Source: DATJCV01 sp963707665 (lineage in GTDB: Bacteria > Pseudomonadota > Gammaproteobacteria > Burkholderiales > Burkholderiaceae_D). From it: a DNA stretch of 64,000 bases. Where the stretch lies: positions 1-64,000 of the forward strand of contig CAVPQU010000014.1 of the NCBI GenBank assembly GCA_963707665.1, in the 5' to 3' direction. The notes beneath the pieces are model-generated. The model saw only the letters and a list, made by a program, of their open reading frames with translations. It searched no databases and was not told the origin of the DNA. Shown here in pieces: positions 18,287-30,012 of the stretch (its first letter is position 1; each line of letters opens with the position of its first letter). The position numbers were made by a program, and so were the translations under genes.

Positions 18287-18586
18287 GCCTGTTGACAATT
18301 CAGATCGCTACATGACGCGCTGAGCCCTTGCAGACTGCAGCGACCTCGACCCGTCCCTGCGTTTTCTTGATAGCGGGCGTTGGATGCGGCCTGCCACAAG
18401 TGCCCTAATGCGCGGTTTGCGCAGGCGGCCGGTGCTTCTCGAGTACCGCCGCGTATGCCCCAAACTGGGCGCAATTCGACTATTTCACATGACAATTTTC
18501 CCGCAACCGAATGAGGCATGCCATGAACTATGTCAACGCTTTCGGTTTGCTGCTGGCGGCGTTGCGAGGACTTCATTGCAAGCCTC
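18287..18586. other. Intergenic stretch before the tRNA terminator
   Basis: About 300 bp between the VOC gene start and the terminator of tRNA-Pro. No conserved reading frame or RNA was recognised. It should contain the VOC promoter. Confidence 0.45.
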
Positions 18587-18625
18587 AAAAGAAAAGGCCG
18601 GTAGTGATTGAAATCACTACCGGCC
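18587..18625 (-). terminator. Rho-independent terminator of tRNA-Pro
   Basis: A 13-14 bp stem, GGCCGGTAGTGATT / AATCACTACCGGCC, with a very short loop (18596-18625). On the minus strand it is followed by TTTTCTTTT, directly downstream of the tRNA 3' end. Confidence 0.85.
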
Positions 18626-18635
18626 TTTGATTTTT

Positions 18636-18712
18636 TGGTCGGGACGGTGTGATTCGAACACACGACCCCTTGCACCCCATGCAAGTACGCTACCAGGCTG
18701 CGCTACGCCCCG
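18636..18712 (-). tRNA. tRNA-Pro(GGG)
   Basis: A 77-nt cloverleaf including an encoded CCA. The acceptor CGGGGCG pairs with CGTCCCG, and the D-arm GCGCAGCCTGGTAGCGT is typical of proline tRNAs. The anticodon stem is CTTGC/GCAAG with loop ATGGGGT, giving anticodon GGG, and the T-arm is GTGTG-TTCGAAT-CACAC. The hairpin terminator lies 10 bp downstream. No integrase or attachment-site duplication was seen next to it. Confidence 0.95.
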
Positions 18713-18864
18713 ACGAACTGCCGATTATAGCAGAGCGATACCGATTTTCGATAGCCGCCAGCTGCCAAAAACGCGGTGTCTGACGATGGCCGCGGCGGTG
18801 CGCGATAATCGTTGGCAACGGCCGTACCTCCATCGCGCCGCTCCAGCATTTTCGAGGAAATTTC

Positions 18865-20032
18865 ATGACGATCAAGATCAGCGACCAGTTCGATGCCGGC
18901 GCGATTGAAGTAGTGCGCGCCGAGGCGGCACAGGCGATCGACCTCAACCTGCGCGCGGATTCGCACGCCGATATCCGCCAGTGGTTTTATTTTCGGCTGC
19001 AGGGCGCGCGCGGTGAGGCCTGCAGCTTGCGGATTCTGAATGCCGGCCACGCAGCCTTTGCCGCCGGCTGGGAAAGCTATCAGGCAGTGGCCAGCTACGA
19101 TCTTGAGCACTGGTTCCGGGTGCCGACCAGTTACGACGGCCAGGTCTTGAGCATCGCCTTCACGCCGCAGCAAGACAGCGTCTATTTCGCCTATTTCGAG
19201 CCCTATTCGTGGGAGCGCCACTTGCGCCTGCTGGGCCGAGCTCAGGCGTCGCCGCTGGTCCGAGTGGAGGATCTGGGCTCGACGCTGGACGGGCGCGACC
19301 TGAATCTGCTGCAGATCGGCGATGCGGCGGCGGACAAGAAGGTCTGGATCATCGCGCGCCAGCATCCGGGTGAAACCATGGCCGAATGGTGCGCCGAAGG
19401 CTTGATCGAGGCGTTGCTGGACGCCGCCAATCCGCTGGCGCGGCGGCTGTTGCAGCGTGCGGTCTTTTATGTCGTGCCGAACATGAATCCGGATGGCGCG
19501 GTGCGCGGCAACCTGCGCACCAATGCGGCGGGGGCCAACCTGAACCGCGAATGGATGACGCCGTCATTGGAAAAGAGCCCCGAGGTGTTCCTGGTGCGAA
19601 ACCGGATTCAGCAAACCGGCTGCGATTTTTTTCTTGACATGCATGGCGATGAAGCCTTGCCCTACGTATTCGTCGCCGGCAGCGAAATGCTGGAGGATTT
19701 CAGCGCCGCAACAGGCGGCGGAGCAACAGTTGTTCATTGACGCTTTCCGGCGCGCCAGCCCGGATTTCCAGACCAGGTATGGCTATGCCAGCGGCAAATA
19801 CCGGGAAGATTTGTTGAAGCTGGCGTCGAAATACATCGGCCATACCTTCAAGTGCCCGTCGCTGACGCTGGAAATGCCGTTCAAGGACAATGCCGAGCTG
19901 CCGGATGCGCAGCGGGGCTGGAATGGCGTGCGCAGCGCGCGGCTGGGGGCGGCGCTACTGCAGCCGTTGCTGGAACTGTTCAGCCAGGGTGTTGGGCATC
20001 AAGCGGCCTGGGATTCAGTGGAAATGCTCTGA
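18865..20032 (+). CDS. M14-type zinc carboxypeptidase, cytosolic (frameshifted as given)
   Basis: A carboxypeptidase of the M14 family resembling the cytosolic (Nna1/AGTPBP-like) bacterial group, about 388 residues after correction. An N-terminal beta-domain (RQWFYFRLQGARGEACSLR) precedes the peptidase domain. Zinc ligands are H and E in RQHPGETMAEW and H in FLDMHGDEALP; the general-base Glu is in SLTLEMPFKDN. The frame shifts once near 19710 in a CAACAGGCGGCGG stretch, and the remainder runs to 20032. Its 3' end overlaps the convergent DUF2863 gene by 18 bp. The physiological substrate is unknown. Confidence 0.8.
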
Positions 20033-21262
20033 GCCGGCGGCCGCGCCTTCCGGCATTTCCGCGTGCACCAGGTCGGCATCCTGATCCGGGTAGAGCGGGG
20101 CGCCGCAGTCTTCGCAAAATTCCAGCGGAAAACGCTGGCTGTGACGCTTGATGCGGGTGATGCCGCATTCGCGCAGCAGCATCAGGATTTCCTCGATCGG
20201 CGTCTTGACCGGCTCGGCGGCATCGAGCGTGCCAGCGGCCAGCGCGATTTCACCGTTGTCGTCGTCTTCCTGCCCGTACAAGGGCCAGATCACGCCATAC
20301 ACCACTTCGGGGTTCTGGCCGACGGAAAAACCGATCCGGTATTCGTCGAGGTTGCCGTCGGCAGTTTCGGCGAAGCCGCCGATGTTGGCCTGCAGTTCCT
20401 GCGACTCGATGCCCAGGGTCGAGGTCAGGTAAAAATCGGCGGCGCGAATCGAGGCCGGGCGGATCTGCTTGTCGGCGTCGCGGCAGGCGACAAAATAGGC
20501 GTCCGGCAACAGCAGCTCGATGCCGCAGCCGGGCATCACGCGCGTGAGGTTGGGGGTGGCTTGCAGCTGCCATTGCGTGAGCGCGGCGACGCGTGCCGCG
20601 CTGTAATCGCTATGGCCGGTAGCGCTTTGCCAGCCAAAGAGCGGCATTCCGGCCGGGGCGCTGACGGCGGCCAGCAGGAAGCGGGCGTCGGCCAGGAACG
20701 GTGCGGTTTCGGGTGGATTGGCAAGCGCGGCGACGGCCGTATTTTTCAGCGCTGCCTGCGTCATGCGATGCGTCAGCGTGAAAATTTCACTGTGCGTGCG
20801 CGGCAGCTGGTCGATCGAAAACAGCGTCGGCGCCAGCGCCGCCTTGACGTCAGCGGCCAGGATGTGCGCGTGCAAATGGGCGCTGAGTGCATTCAGGATG
20901 TCGGGCGGGATCGGTCCCGCCGGAATCGAATAGCGGGTCCAGGCCAGGATCGGCATGGCTACCAGCAAGCCATCCCAGGCGACGCCGTCCTGTTCGATGA
21001 CGCACGATTCGCTGCCGGCTTCGGCGGCGTCCATCAATACTTCATAGGCGTCGGGTTCGCTGGTGAACAGGCGGTCAAGTGCGGCGTCCAGCGCATTCTG
21101 GTGGCTGTTTTTCAATAGCTTGTGGACCAGCAGTTCAAGGTGGCGCTCCCAGGCGCGCTGCTCGATGCGGCTGCCCGACTGCAAAATCGCGCGACAGAAA
21201 TTCATCAGGCGCAGGCTGTCCGCGGATGGTTTGGAAGCAGAGGTTTTGGAAAGTTGACGCAT
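20015..21262 (-). CDS. DUF2863 family protein
   Basis: A 415-residue protein of the DUF2863 family, characteristic of Burkholderiales and of unknown function. There is no signal peptide and no membrane segment. The region around LTRVMPGCGIELLLPDAYFV and the C-terminal CEDCGAPLYPDQDADLVHAE (a single CxxC pair, zinc-knuckle-like) are the most motif-like parts. It overlaps the convergent carboxypeptidase tail. A possible promoter with TACAAT lies near 21300 on the minus strand. Confidence 0.75.
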   Translation of the reverse strand: MRQLSKTSASKPSADSLRLMNFCRAILQSGSRIEQRAWERHLELLVHKLLKNSHQNALDAALDRLFTSEPDAYEVLMDAAEAGSESCVIEQDGVAWDGLLVAMPILAWTRYSIPAGPIPPDILNALSAHLHAHILAADVKAALAPTLFSIDQLPRTHSEIFTLTHRMTQAALKNTAVAALANPPETAPFLADARFLLAAVSAPAGMPLFGWQSATGHSDYSAARVAALTQWQLQATPNLTRVMPGCGIELLLPDAYFVACRDADKQIRPASIRAADFYLTSTLGIESQELQANIGGFAETADGNLDEYRIGFSVGQNPEVVYGVIWPLYGQEDDDNGEIALAAGTLDAAEPVKTPIEEILMLLRECGITRIKRHSQRFPLEFCEDCGAPLYPDQDADLVHAEMPEGAAAGSEHFH

Positions 21263-21384
21263 GGCGGGTCCGGATCAGCGAGGGGCGGCGGGAATCGTAT
21301 TGTAGAGGATTCACGGATGTGCGGTAAAACTGGGAGTATGCCGAAAAAAACCGACTTATCGCGATAAAACAAACGGCTTGTAAA

Positions 21385-21403
21385 TATACACTATATAGTA
21401 TAT
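21385..21403. promoter_or_regulatory. AT-rich palindrome upstream of DUF2863
   Basis: A perfect 10-bp core ACTATATAGT extended by TATA arms on both sides. It resembles a half of the paired NrdR-box pattern (ACACTATATAGTGT-like), but only one copy is present and no nrd gene is nearby. Confidence 0.35.
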
Positions 21404-21414
21404 GAAAGCCGGCG

Positions 21415-21454
21415 CATAAAAAAACAGGCTGGACGCGCGAACGTCCAACCTGTT
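21415..21454 (-). terminator. Rho-independent terminator of acnA
   Basis: Minus-strand stem AACAGGTTGGACG / CGTCCAGCCTGTT (one G-U pair, loop TTCGCG) followed by a run of at least seven T, 18 bp after the acnA stop. Confidence 0.85.
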
Positions 21455-21471
21455 TGATGGGAGCCGTCGAA

Positions 21472-24192
<2,721 letters not shown>

Positions 24193-24286
24193 AGCCTCTC
24201 CTTAGATTGCGAACCAACAGGTAGCAGAATTATTAATCAAACTTGTTATACAACCACATACAGCTGGCGCCGATAGGCTGGCCGCC

Positions 24287-24814
24287 CTATTTTTTTACCG
24301 CCGCATCTTGCGCGAGCACGGTCGCACCCGCCGCGGGCGCGTCTTTCATCGCCATTTGCGCCGCGCTCTTGCATTCGTTGGCGAGTTGCTGACCTTTTCT
24401 CGAGTCCAGCAAAATCCCCTTGGCCGGGATGCCGATCCAGATCAGGCCGCGCTTGCGGCTCTCGAAGCGGTTGGCGCCAGTGGTGGTGCCAACCCGCTCC
24501 AGGCGAATCAGGCGATTTTTCCATCGGAGAGCGATGTGATCGGGGTCGGCCACGTTGGCATGGATGGTCAGCTTGTTGCCGAGTTCGCACGAGTAATCGA
24601 CGGCGATTGAGCCGGTGACGTCCGGTTCCGGATCGTCGGCATCTTCTTTCGAGGTAGCCGGTTTGCTGGCGGCTGCCTTCTTGGTATGGGTGTTTGGCTT
24701 GACGGCTGCTTTGGCAGCCGTTTTTTGCTCGGCGGCGGCAGCCTGCGCCATGGGCGGCAGTAGCAGCGTGGCGCCGATGGTGAATGCCGCCAGGGCGGCC
24801 AGGTATTTTTTCAT
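24287..24814 (-). CDS. Exported MliC-like (C-type lysozyme inhibitor-like) protein
   Basis: A 175-residue periplasmic protein. From the ATG at 24814 it has the signal MKKYLAALAAFTIGATLLLP..AQA, then a Lys/Ala-rich linker. A C-terminal domain from about residue 78 matches the general MliC/PliC pattern: an early Cys (VDYSCELGN), a G-rich ANRFESRKRGLIWIGIPAKG turn region and a late Cys (ANECKS). Such proteins block host lysozyme or bind peptidoglycan-related ligands. The similarity is at pattern level, so the function is tentative. An in-frame upstream extension to 24946 lacks support. Confidence 0.55.
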   Translation of the reverse strand: MKKYLAALAAFTIGATLLLPPMAQAAAAEQKTAAKAAVKPNTHTKKAAASKPATSKEDADDPEPDVTGSIAVDYSCELGNKLTIHANVADPDHIALRWKNRLIRLERVGTTTGANRFESRKRGLIWIGIPAKGILLDSRKGQQLANECKSAAQMAMKDAPAAGATVLAQDAAVKK

Positions 24815-25222
24815 GCGGTGAGCTCCATAGCGTTGCGTGGGGCATGCGGCCCGGTCTGATTCTGCTGCCTTGTCATGCGTCGGCCCGGGCGGTTCCGTCA
24901 GTGCCGTCGCCTTGGCTGCAGGCCGATCGCGATTGTCCGCGTGCACGCGCGGTTGCGCCCGGCATGGCCACTACGGCCAAAGCACGCCCTCTAGTGTACA
25001 ACTTGCGCTGTGCTGATGATGTTGCCTGTCTGACGGTGAATGCTGCGCACACGCCGGCGCTGGAGCGAGTCGGTGCCGTCGCCGGCGCGCTCTGCCGAGC
25101 GTAAAAAGGGAGCGAGGAAAAGTGCATCTGCAACGCTGGGTTTTGGCGTTTGGCCATGGATCGGTAAGGATCGGCGGGCGTGCGCAGCGGCATCCGGAGG
25201 GGCCGCTGCGCATCAGGCCGCG
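24815..25222. other. Intergenic stretch with mdh-distal hairpin
   Basis: About 410 bp between the exported protein start and the mdh stop. It holds a perfect 11-bp inverted repeat, TGCGCAGCGGC / GCCGCTGCGCA (25181-25212, 10-nt loop), just after mdh. No U-tract follows, so it may be a weak terminator or an mRNA-stabilising stem. No gene was recognised in the rest. Confidence 0.5.
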
Positions 25223-26215
25223 TCAGCCGAGCAGGTGCTTGACGCCTTCGCGTTCTTCCAGCAGTTCTTTCAGGGTCAGGTCGATCCGCTCTTGCGAGAA
25301 CGCATCGATTTCCAGGCCCTCGACGCGCTTGTATTCGCCGTTTTCCGTGGTAACCGGAACGCCGAAGATGATGCCTTCCGGGATGCCATACGAACCATCC
25401 GACGGCACACCCATCGTGGTCCACTTGCCGTTGGTGCCGAGTACCCAGTCGTGGATGTGGTCGATTGCGGCGTTGGCCGCCGATGCCGCCGACGACAGGC
25501 CGCGTGCGGAGATGATCGCCGCTCCGCGCTTGCCGACGGTCGGGCAGGAACATGTCTTTGTTCCAGACGTCGTCGTTGATCAGCGCCTTGACCGGCTGGC
25601 CTTCAGCGGTGGCAAAGCGGTAGTCGGCATACATGGTCGGCGAGTGGTTGCCCCAGACGCACAGTTTTTCGATCGACGCGACCGGCTTGCCGATCTTGGC
25701 TGCGACTTGCGACAGCGCGCGGTTGTGGTCGAGGCGCAGCATGGCGGTGAAGTTCTTCGCCGGCAGATTCGGCGCCGATTTCATCGCGATGTAGGCGTTG
25801 GTGTTGGCCGGGATTGCCGACCACCAGCACCTTGACGTTGCGCGAGGCGACTGCATCCAGCGCCTTGCCTTGCACCGTGAAGATCTGGGCGTTGGCTTCC
25901 AGCAGATCCTTACGTTCCATGCCCGGGCCGCGCGGACGGGCGCCGACCAGCAGTGCGACATCGGCATCCTTGAACGCGGTCATTGGATCGCTGTGGGCGG
26001 TCATGCCGGCCAGCAGAGGAAAGGCGCAATCGTCGATTTCCATCATCACGCCGGTCAGCGCCTTTTGCGCCTTTTCGTCGGGGATTTCGAGCAATTGCAG
26101 AATGACCGGCTGGTCCTTGCCCAGCATGATCGCCGTTGGCGATGCGAAACAGCAGTGAGTATCCGATCTGGCCGGCGGCGCCGGTGACGGCAACGCGCAT
26201 GGGGGCTTTAGCCAT
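25223..26215 (-). CDS. mdh: Malate dehydrogenase (three frameshifts as given)
   Basis: NAD-dependent malate dehydrogenase of the TCA cycle, about 329 residues after removing three single inserted bases. The order is intact: nucleotide motif VTGAAGQIGYSLLFRI, substrate loop VGARPRGPGMERKDLL, VVGNPANTNAYI, the catalytic VWGNHSPTMYAD, and TTMGVPSDGSYGIPEG to LLEEREGVKHLLG. The breaks sit near 26130 (GGCGATCATG), 25810 (CCCGG for CCGG) and 25550 (CCCG for CCG). Correcting each gives the usual family length exactly, which points to sequence error. It is divergent from the GntR regulator. Confidence 0.92.
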
Positions 26216-26461
26216 GTTTATTCTCCAAAATGATGATGATGAAATCGATGATGAGTCAGGCGGCACCATGCTGGCACAGGGCCGGCGGCCGGAAGATGCA
26301 TAATGATACCGTTGAAAATATGTGCGGTCAGTAGCTTAGTAAGTAGTGCGTCGTCAATGATGCGGCGCGGGCAGCCGCCTTACCGTACGCAGCCTGGGAG
26401 TATCCTAGTATCCGCCCGCGAGTGTAGGCTTGTGCGTCTTGCCTGTCAACGAAATCATCTA

Positions 26462-26473
26462 TCTTATATAAGA
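26462..26473. promoter_or_regulatory. Candidate GntR autoregulatory site
   Basis: TCTTATATAAGA, a perfect 12-bp palindrome 42 bp upstream of the GntR/UTRA regulator start, in the divergent mdh-gntR promoter region. HutC-type GntR proteins bind AT-rich palindromes of this size. Inferred from position. Confidence 0.45.
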
Positions 26474-26514
26474 CAGCTCAGTCATAAGTTTTGCTGGACG
26501 GCAGGGGCGGTTAT

Positions 26515-27303
26515 ATGGTGAAATTGGGAGCTATGAGTTCTGTTCCCTCCAATTTAATCGGCCACGCGTCATCCGCTTCTGCAGCGGCTGCCACCTTCAG
26601 TCCGCTGTACCAGCAAATCAAGGCCCTGATTACGCAAAGCCTGCAGTCCGGGGAATGGAAGCCGGGCGAGCTGATCCCGAGCGAAGTGGAGCTGGCCAAC
26701 CGCTACAAGGTCAGTCAGGGCACGGTACGCAAGGCGATTGACGAGCTGGCGGCCGAGAATCTGGTGGTGCGGCGACAGGGCAAGGGCACCTTCGTCGCCA
26801 CTCATCACGAGGCGCGCGCCGAATTCCGTTTTCTGCGCCTGATGCCGGACGTTGGCGAAGCCCATCCGGCGCATAGCAAAATCATTGAAACGCGGCGCCT
26901 GCGGGTGCCGGCTGAAATCGCCCGCCTGTTGGACGTGAAATCGGGCGATCCGGTGATTTTCATCAAGCGGGTGCAGTCGTTCGATGGCGTGCCGACCATT
27001 CTCGAGGAAATCTGGCTGCCAGGCAGTTTGTTCAAAGGGCTGACCGCCGAGCGCCTGAGTGAATACAAGGGCCCGATGTACGGCTTGTTCGAAACGGAAT
27101 TTGGCACGCGCATGATTCGCGCTGCGGAAAAAATCCGGGCGGTCACAGCGCAGGACGAAGTGGCGGCCTTGTTGACGGTGGCGCCCGGTACGCCGTTGCT
27201 GAATGTGGAGCGCGTCTCATATACCTATGGCGACAAGCCGGTAGAGGTGCGACGCGGCTTGTATTCCACCGACCACCATCATTATCAAAACGAGTTGAGC
27301 TAG
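26515..27303 (+). CDS. GntR-family (HutC/UTRA subfamily) regulator of the TCA block
   Basis: A 262-residue repressor. The winged helix (PLYQQIKALITQSLQSGEWK, then IPSEVELANRYKVSQGTVRK) occupies about residues 20-90. A UTRA ligand-binding domain follows (VIFIKRVQSFDGVPTILEE, PLLNVERVSYTYGDKPVEVR), which usually senses a metabolite. The ATG at 26515 has AGGGGCGG just upstream. The gene sits between mdh and sdhC, an arrangement conserved in Burkholderiales, and probably tunes TCA gene expression. The ligand is unknown; citrate-cycle acids are plausible. Confidence 0.85.
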   Translation: MVKLGAMSSVPSNLIGHASSASAAAATFSPLYQQIKALITQSLQSGEWKPGELIPSEVELANRYKVSQGTVRKAIDELAAENLVVRRQGKGTFVATHHEARAEFRFLRLMPDVGEAHPAHSKIIETRRLRVPAEIARLLDVKSGDPVIFIKRVQSFDGVPTILEEIWLPGSLFKGLTAERLSEYKGPMYGLFETEFGTRMIRAAEKIRAVTAQDEVAALLTVAPGTPLLNVERVSYTYGDKPVEVRRGLYSTDHHHYQNELS

Positions 27304-27386
27304 AACAACAAAAATCAAAACGGCGGCGCCATGGTCGCCAATTGCGTTATGTTGGGTCGGCTGGAAAATTTATTGCCGCTCGCACA

Positions 27387-27398
27387 CAATACGTATTG
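27387..27398. promoter_or_regulatory. Palindrome upstream of sdhC
   Basis: CAATACGTATTG, a perfect 12-bp palindrome 58 bp before sdhC. It is a candidate operator for the adjacent GntR/UTRA regulator, whose own upstream palindrome has a similar TAT/ATA symmetry. Confidence 0.45.
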
Positions 27399-27455
27399 GT
27401 GTCCCGGGCGAAATCGGCGAAAATTGCAGGATTGATCAAGTAGGGAGGTTTTGTC

Positions 27456-27866
27456 ATGTCAGATGCCGCGAAAAATACTCGGCCACAATATCGCAATATT
27501 CATATTTTTCAGATTCTTGGTTACCGCATGCCATTTGCGGCGCTGGTGTCGATCTTGCACCGGATCAGCGGCTTGCTTCTGTTTCTGTTCCTGCCCTTTA
27601 TTCTGTTCTTGCTGGATAAAAGCCTGCTCTCCGAAATTTCCTTCGAATATTTCCGCAGCTTCACTTCCGGCTGGTTCGTCAAGCTGATCATCCTCGCACT
27701 GTCCTGGGCCTTCCTGCATCATTTTTGCGCTGGCATTCGTCACGTCATCATGGATTTTGAGTACGGCTTGAGCAAGGATGGCGCACGCCGGTCAGCGGTG
27801 AGCGTGTTGGTGGTCAGTCTGCCGTTGGCAGCCCTGGTTGGATTGAAGTTGTTTGGAGTATTTTGA
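27456..27866 (+). CDS. sdhC: Succinate dehydrogenase cytochrome b556 subunit
   Basis: SdhC, 136 residues, is one of two membrane anchors of complex II. It contains the signature LVSILHRISGLLLFLFLPFI near residues 30-50, with the Ser/Arg of the quinone site, and HHFCAGIRHVIMDFEYG, which carries the haem-ligating His. Three membrane helices are visible. It is the first gene of sdhCDAB, with a ribosome site AGGGAGG upstream, and ends two bases before the sdhD ATG. Confidence 0.95.
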   Translation: MSDAAKNTRPQYRNIHIFQILGYRMPFAALVSILHRISGLLLFLFLPFILFLLDKSLLSEISFEYFRSFTSGWFVKLIILALSWAFLHHFCAGIRHVIMDFEYGLSKDGARRSAVSVLVVSLPLAALVGLKLFGVF

Positions 27867-27868
27867 TC

Positions 27869-28231
27869 ATGGATAACAATTTTGGCTCGAAGCGGCTGGT
27901 GGTCGGCGCCCATTATGGCTTGAGGGATTGGATGGCGCAGCGGGCTACCGCGGTGGTGATGGCAGCCTATACCGTGATTCTGCTGGTGTCTTTTCTGAGC
28001 GCAAAGAATTTCAGTTATGAAGGCTGGGCCGGCATGTTTGCCCAGCAATGGTTCAAGCTTGCCACTTTCGTCACGGTCATTGCCCTGATTTATCACGCCT
28101 GGGTAGGCGTGCGCGACGTGCTGATGGATTATGTTCATCCCGCCGGGATCAAGCTGGTATTGCAAGTCGCCACACTGGTGTGGCTCATCGCTTGTGCCGG
28201 ATGGGCGGCACAGATTTTGTGGAGAGTGTAA
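27869..28231 (+). CDS. sdhD: Succinate dehydrogenase membrane anchor subunit
   Basis: SdhD, about 120 residues with three membrane helices, anchors SdhAB and shares the b-type haem with SdhC. RLVVGAHYGLRDWMAQRATA at the N-terminus and ALIYHAWVGVRDVLMDYV (haem His region) are family markers. The ATG at 27869 follows the sdhC stop by two bases and uses GGAGT within the end of sdhC as ribosome site; a TTG at 27863 is the other possibility. The C-terminal helix ends at the TAA just before the sdhA GTG. Confidence 0.92.
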   Translation: MDNNFGSKRLVVGAHYGLRDWMAQRATAVVMAAYTVILLVSFLSAKNFSYEGWAGMFAQQWFKLATFVTVIALIYHAWVGVRDVLMDYVHPAGIKLVLQVATLVWLIACAGWAAQILWRV

Positions 28232-28233
28232 AC

Positions 28234-30012
28234 GTGGCAACCATCAAATCCACAATTCCTTCGCGCCGTTTTGATGCGGTGATCGTTGGCGCCGGCGGTT
28301 CCGGCATGCGCGCTGCGCTGCAGCTGTCAGAAGCCGGCTTGAGCGTGGCGGTATTGTCCAAGGTGTTTCCGACCCGTTCGCACACGGTCGCAGCACAGGG
28401 CGGTATCGGCGCCTCGCTTGGCAACATGGCGGAAGACAGCTGGTTCTGGCATATGTTCGATACCGTCAAGGGCGGTGATTACCTGGGCGACCAGGATGCA
28501 ATTGAATTCATGTGCCGCGAGGCGCCGAATGTGGTGTACGAGCTGGAGCACTACGGCATGCCGTTCGACCGCAATCCGGACGGCACGATTTATCAGCGCC
28601 CGTTTGGTGGCCATACCGCCAATTTCGGCGAAAAGGCAGTGCAGCGCGCCTGCGCCGCAGCCGACCGCACCGGCCACGCCATGCTGCACACGCTGTATCA
28701 GCGCAATGTGCGCGCGAAAACCCATTTTTTCGTCGAATGGATGGCGCTCGACTTGATCCGCGATGCCGAAGGCGACGTTTTGGGCGTGGTGGCGCTGGAA
28801 ATGGAAACCGGCGAGTCGATGATCTTCGAAGGCAAGACGACGATTTTTGCGACCGGCGGCGCCGGCCGTATTTTTGCTGCCTCGACCAATGCCTTCATCA
28901 ACACCGGCGACGGCCTGGGCATGGCGGCACGCGCCGGCCTGCCGCTGGAAGACATGGAGTTCTGGCAATTCCACCCGACTGGCGTCGCCGGTGCTGGCGT
29001 CCTGATCACCGAAGGTGTGCGCGGCGAGGGCGGCATCCTGATCAACAGCAACGGCGAACGCTTCATGGAACGCTATGCGCCGCACTACAAGGACCTGGCG
29101 CCGCGCGACTTTGTCTCGCGCTCGATGGACCAGGAAATCAAGGAAGGGCGCGGCTGCGGCCCCAACAAGGATCACGTGCTGCTCGATCTGCGCCATATCG
29201 GTGCCGACACGATCCACAAACGCCTGCCGTCGATTCTGGAAATCGGCCACAAATTTGCCAACGTCGATGCCACCCGCGAACCGATTCCGGTGGTGCCGAC
29301 GATTCATTACCAGATGGGCGGCGTTCCGGCCAATATCCATGGCCAAGTGGTGGCGCCGCAAAACGGCAATCCGAACGAGCCGGTGCGCGGCCTGTACGCG
29401 ATCGGCGAATGCTCCTGCGTATCGGTGCACGGCGCTAACCGCCTAGGCACCAACTCGCTGCTGGATCTGCTGGTGTTCGGTCGCGCCGCCGGCAATCACA
29501 TCATTCAGTCGAACCTGCATGCCCGCAGCCATAAGCCATTGCCGGCGGACGCCGCCGACTTCGCAATGGAGCGCCTGACGAGGCTGGAAAACAATACCGG
29601 CTCGGAACGGGTACAGGACGTCGCCAACGCAATTCGCAGCACCATGCAGCATTATTGCGGCGTATTCCGTACCGATGCGTTGCTGCACCAGGGTTACGAC
29701 AAGATCATGGAAATCGACGAGCGGCGCAAGCACGTGTCGTTCAAGGATAAATCCATGGTGTTCAACACGGCGCGGGTAGAGGCGCTGGAACTCGACAACC
29801 TGATCGAGGTGGCCAAAGCCACCATCACGTCGGCGGTGGCGCGCAAGGAATCGCGCGGCGCCCATGCGCACCAGGACTATGAAGAGCGCGACGACGAAAA
29901 CTGGATGAAGCATACGCTGTACTTCTCGGAGGGAAATCGCCTCGAGTACAAGCCGGTGATTACGCAGCCGCTGACGGTCGAGAGTTTTGCGCCGAAGGCA
30001 CGTACATTCTGA
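28234..30012 (+). CDS. sdhA: Succinate dehydrogenase flavoprotein subunit
   Basis: SdhA, 592 residues, oxidises succinate to fumarate with covalently bound FAD. The FAD motif VIVGAGGSGMRAALQLSEAG is near the N-terminus. The flavinylated His is in TRSHTVAAQGGIGASLGN, and the active-site region HPTGVAGAGVLITEGVRGEG follows, then REPIPVVPTIHYQMGGVPAN. The C-terminal capping-domain motifs are normal. The start is a GTG two bases after the sdhD stop, the only start that keeps the family N-terminus. FAD attachment is expected to need SdhE, encoded downstream. Confidence 0.96.
   Translation: MATIKSTIPSRRFDAVIVGAGGSGMRAALQLSEAGLSVAVLSKVFPTRSHTVAAQGGIGASLGNMAEDSWFWHMFDTVKGGDYLGDQDAIEFMCREAPNVVYELEHYGMPFDRNPDGTIYQRPFGGHTANFGEKAVQRACAAADRTGHAMLHTLYQRNVRAKTHFFVEWMALDLIRDAEGDVLGVVALEMETGESMIFEGKTTIFATGGAGRIFAASTNAFINTGDGLGMAARAGLPLEDMEFWQFHPTGVAGAGVLITEGVRGEGGILINSNGERFMERYAPHYKDLAPRDFVSRSMDQEIKEGRGCGPNKDHVLLDLRHIGADTIHKRLPSILEIGHKFANVDATREPIPVVPTIHYQMGGVPANIHGQVVAPQNGNPNEPVRGLYAIGECSCVSVHGANRLGTNSLLDLLVFGRAAGNHIIQSNLHARSHKPLPADAADFAMERLTRLENNTGSERVQDVANAIRSTMQHYCGVFRTDALLHQGYDKIMEIDERRKHVSFKDKSMVFNTARVEALELDNLIEVAKATITSAVARKESRGAHAHQDYEERDDENWMKHTLYFSEGNRLEYKPVITQPLTVESFAPKARTF

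Noticed and set aside
18636..18712. tRNA-Pro as a genomic-island insertion site
   Set aside because: No integrase, no duplicated tRNA 3' end and no change in gene content on either side.
25223..26215. mdh as a genuine pseudogene
   Set aside because: Removing three single inserted bases gives the exact family length with every motif intact. A TCA-dependent organism with otherwise intact TCA genes is unlikely to have lost it this way.
27855..27861. GGAGTAT before sdhD as another element copy
   Set aside because: It is the sdhD ribosome site, lies at the sdhC end, and has no partner at 53 bp.
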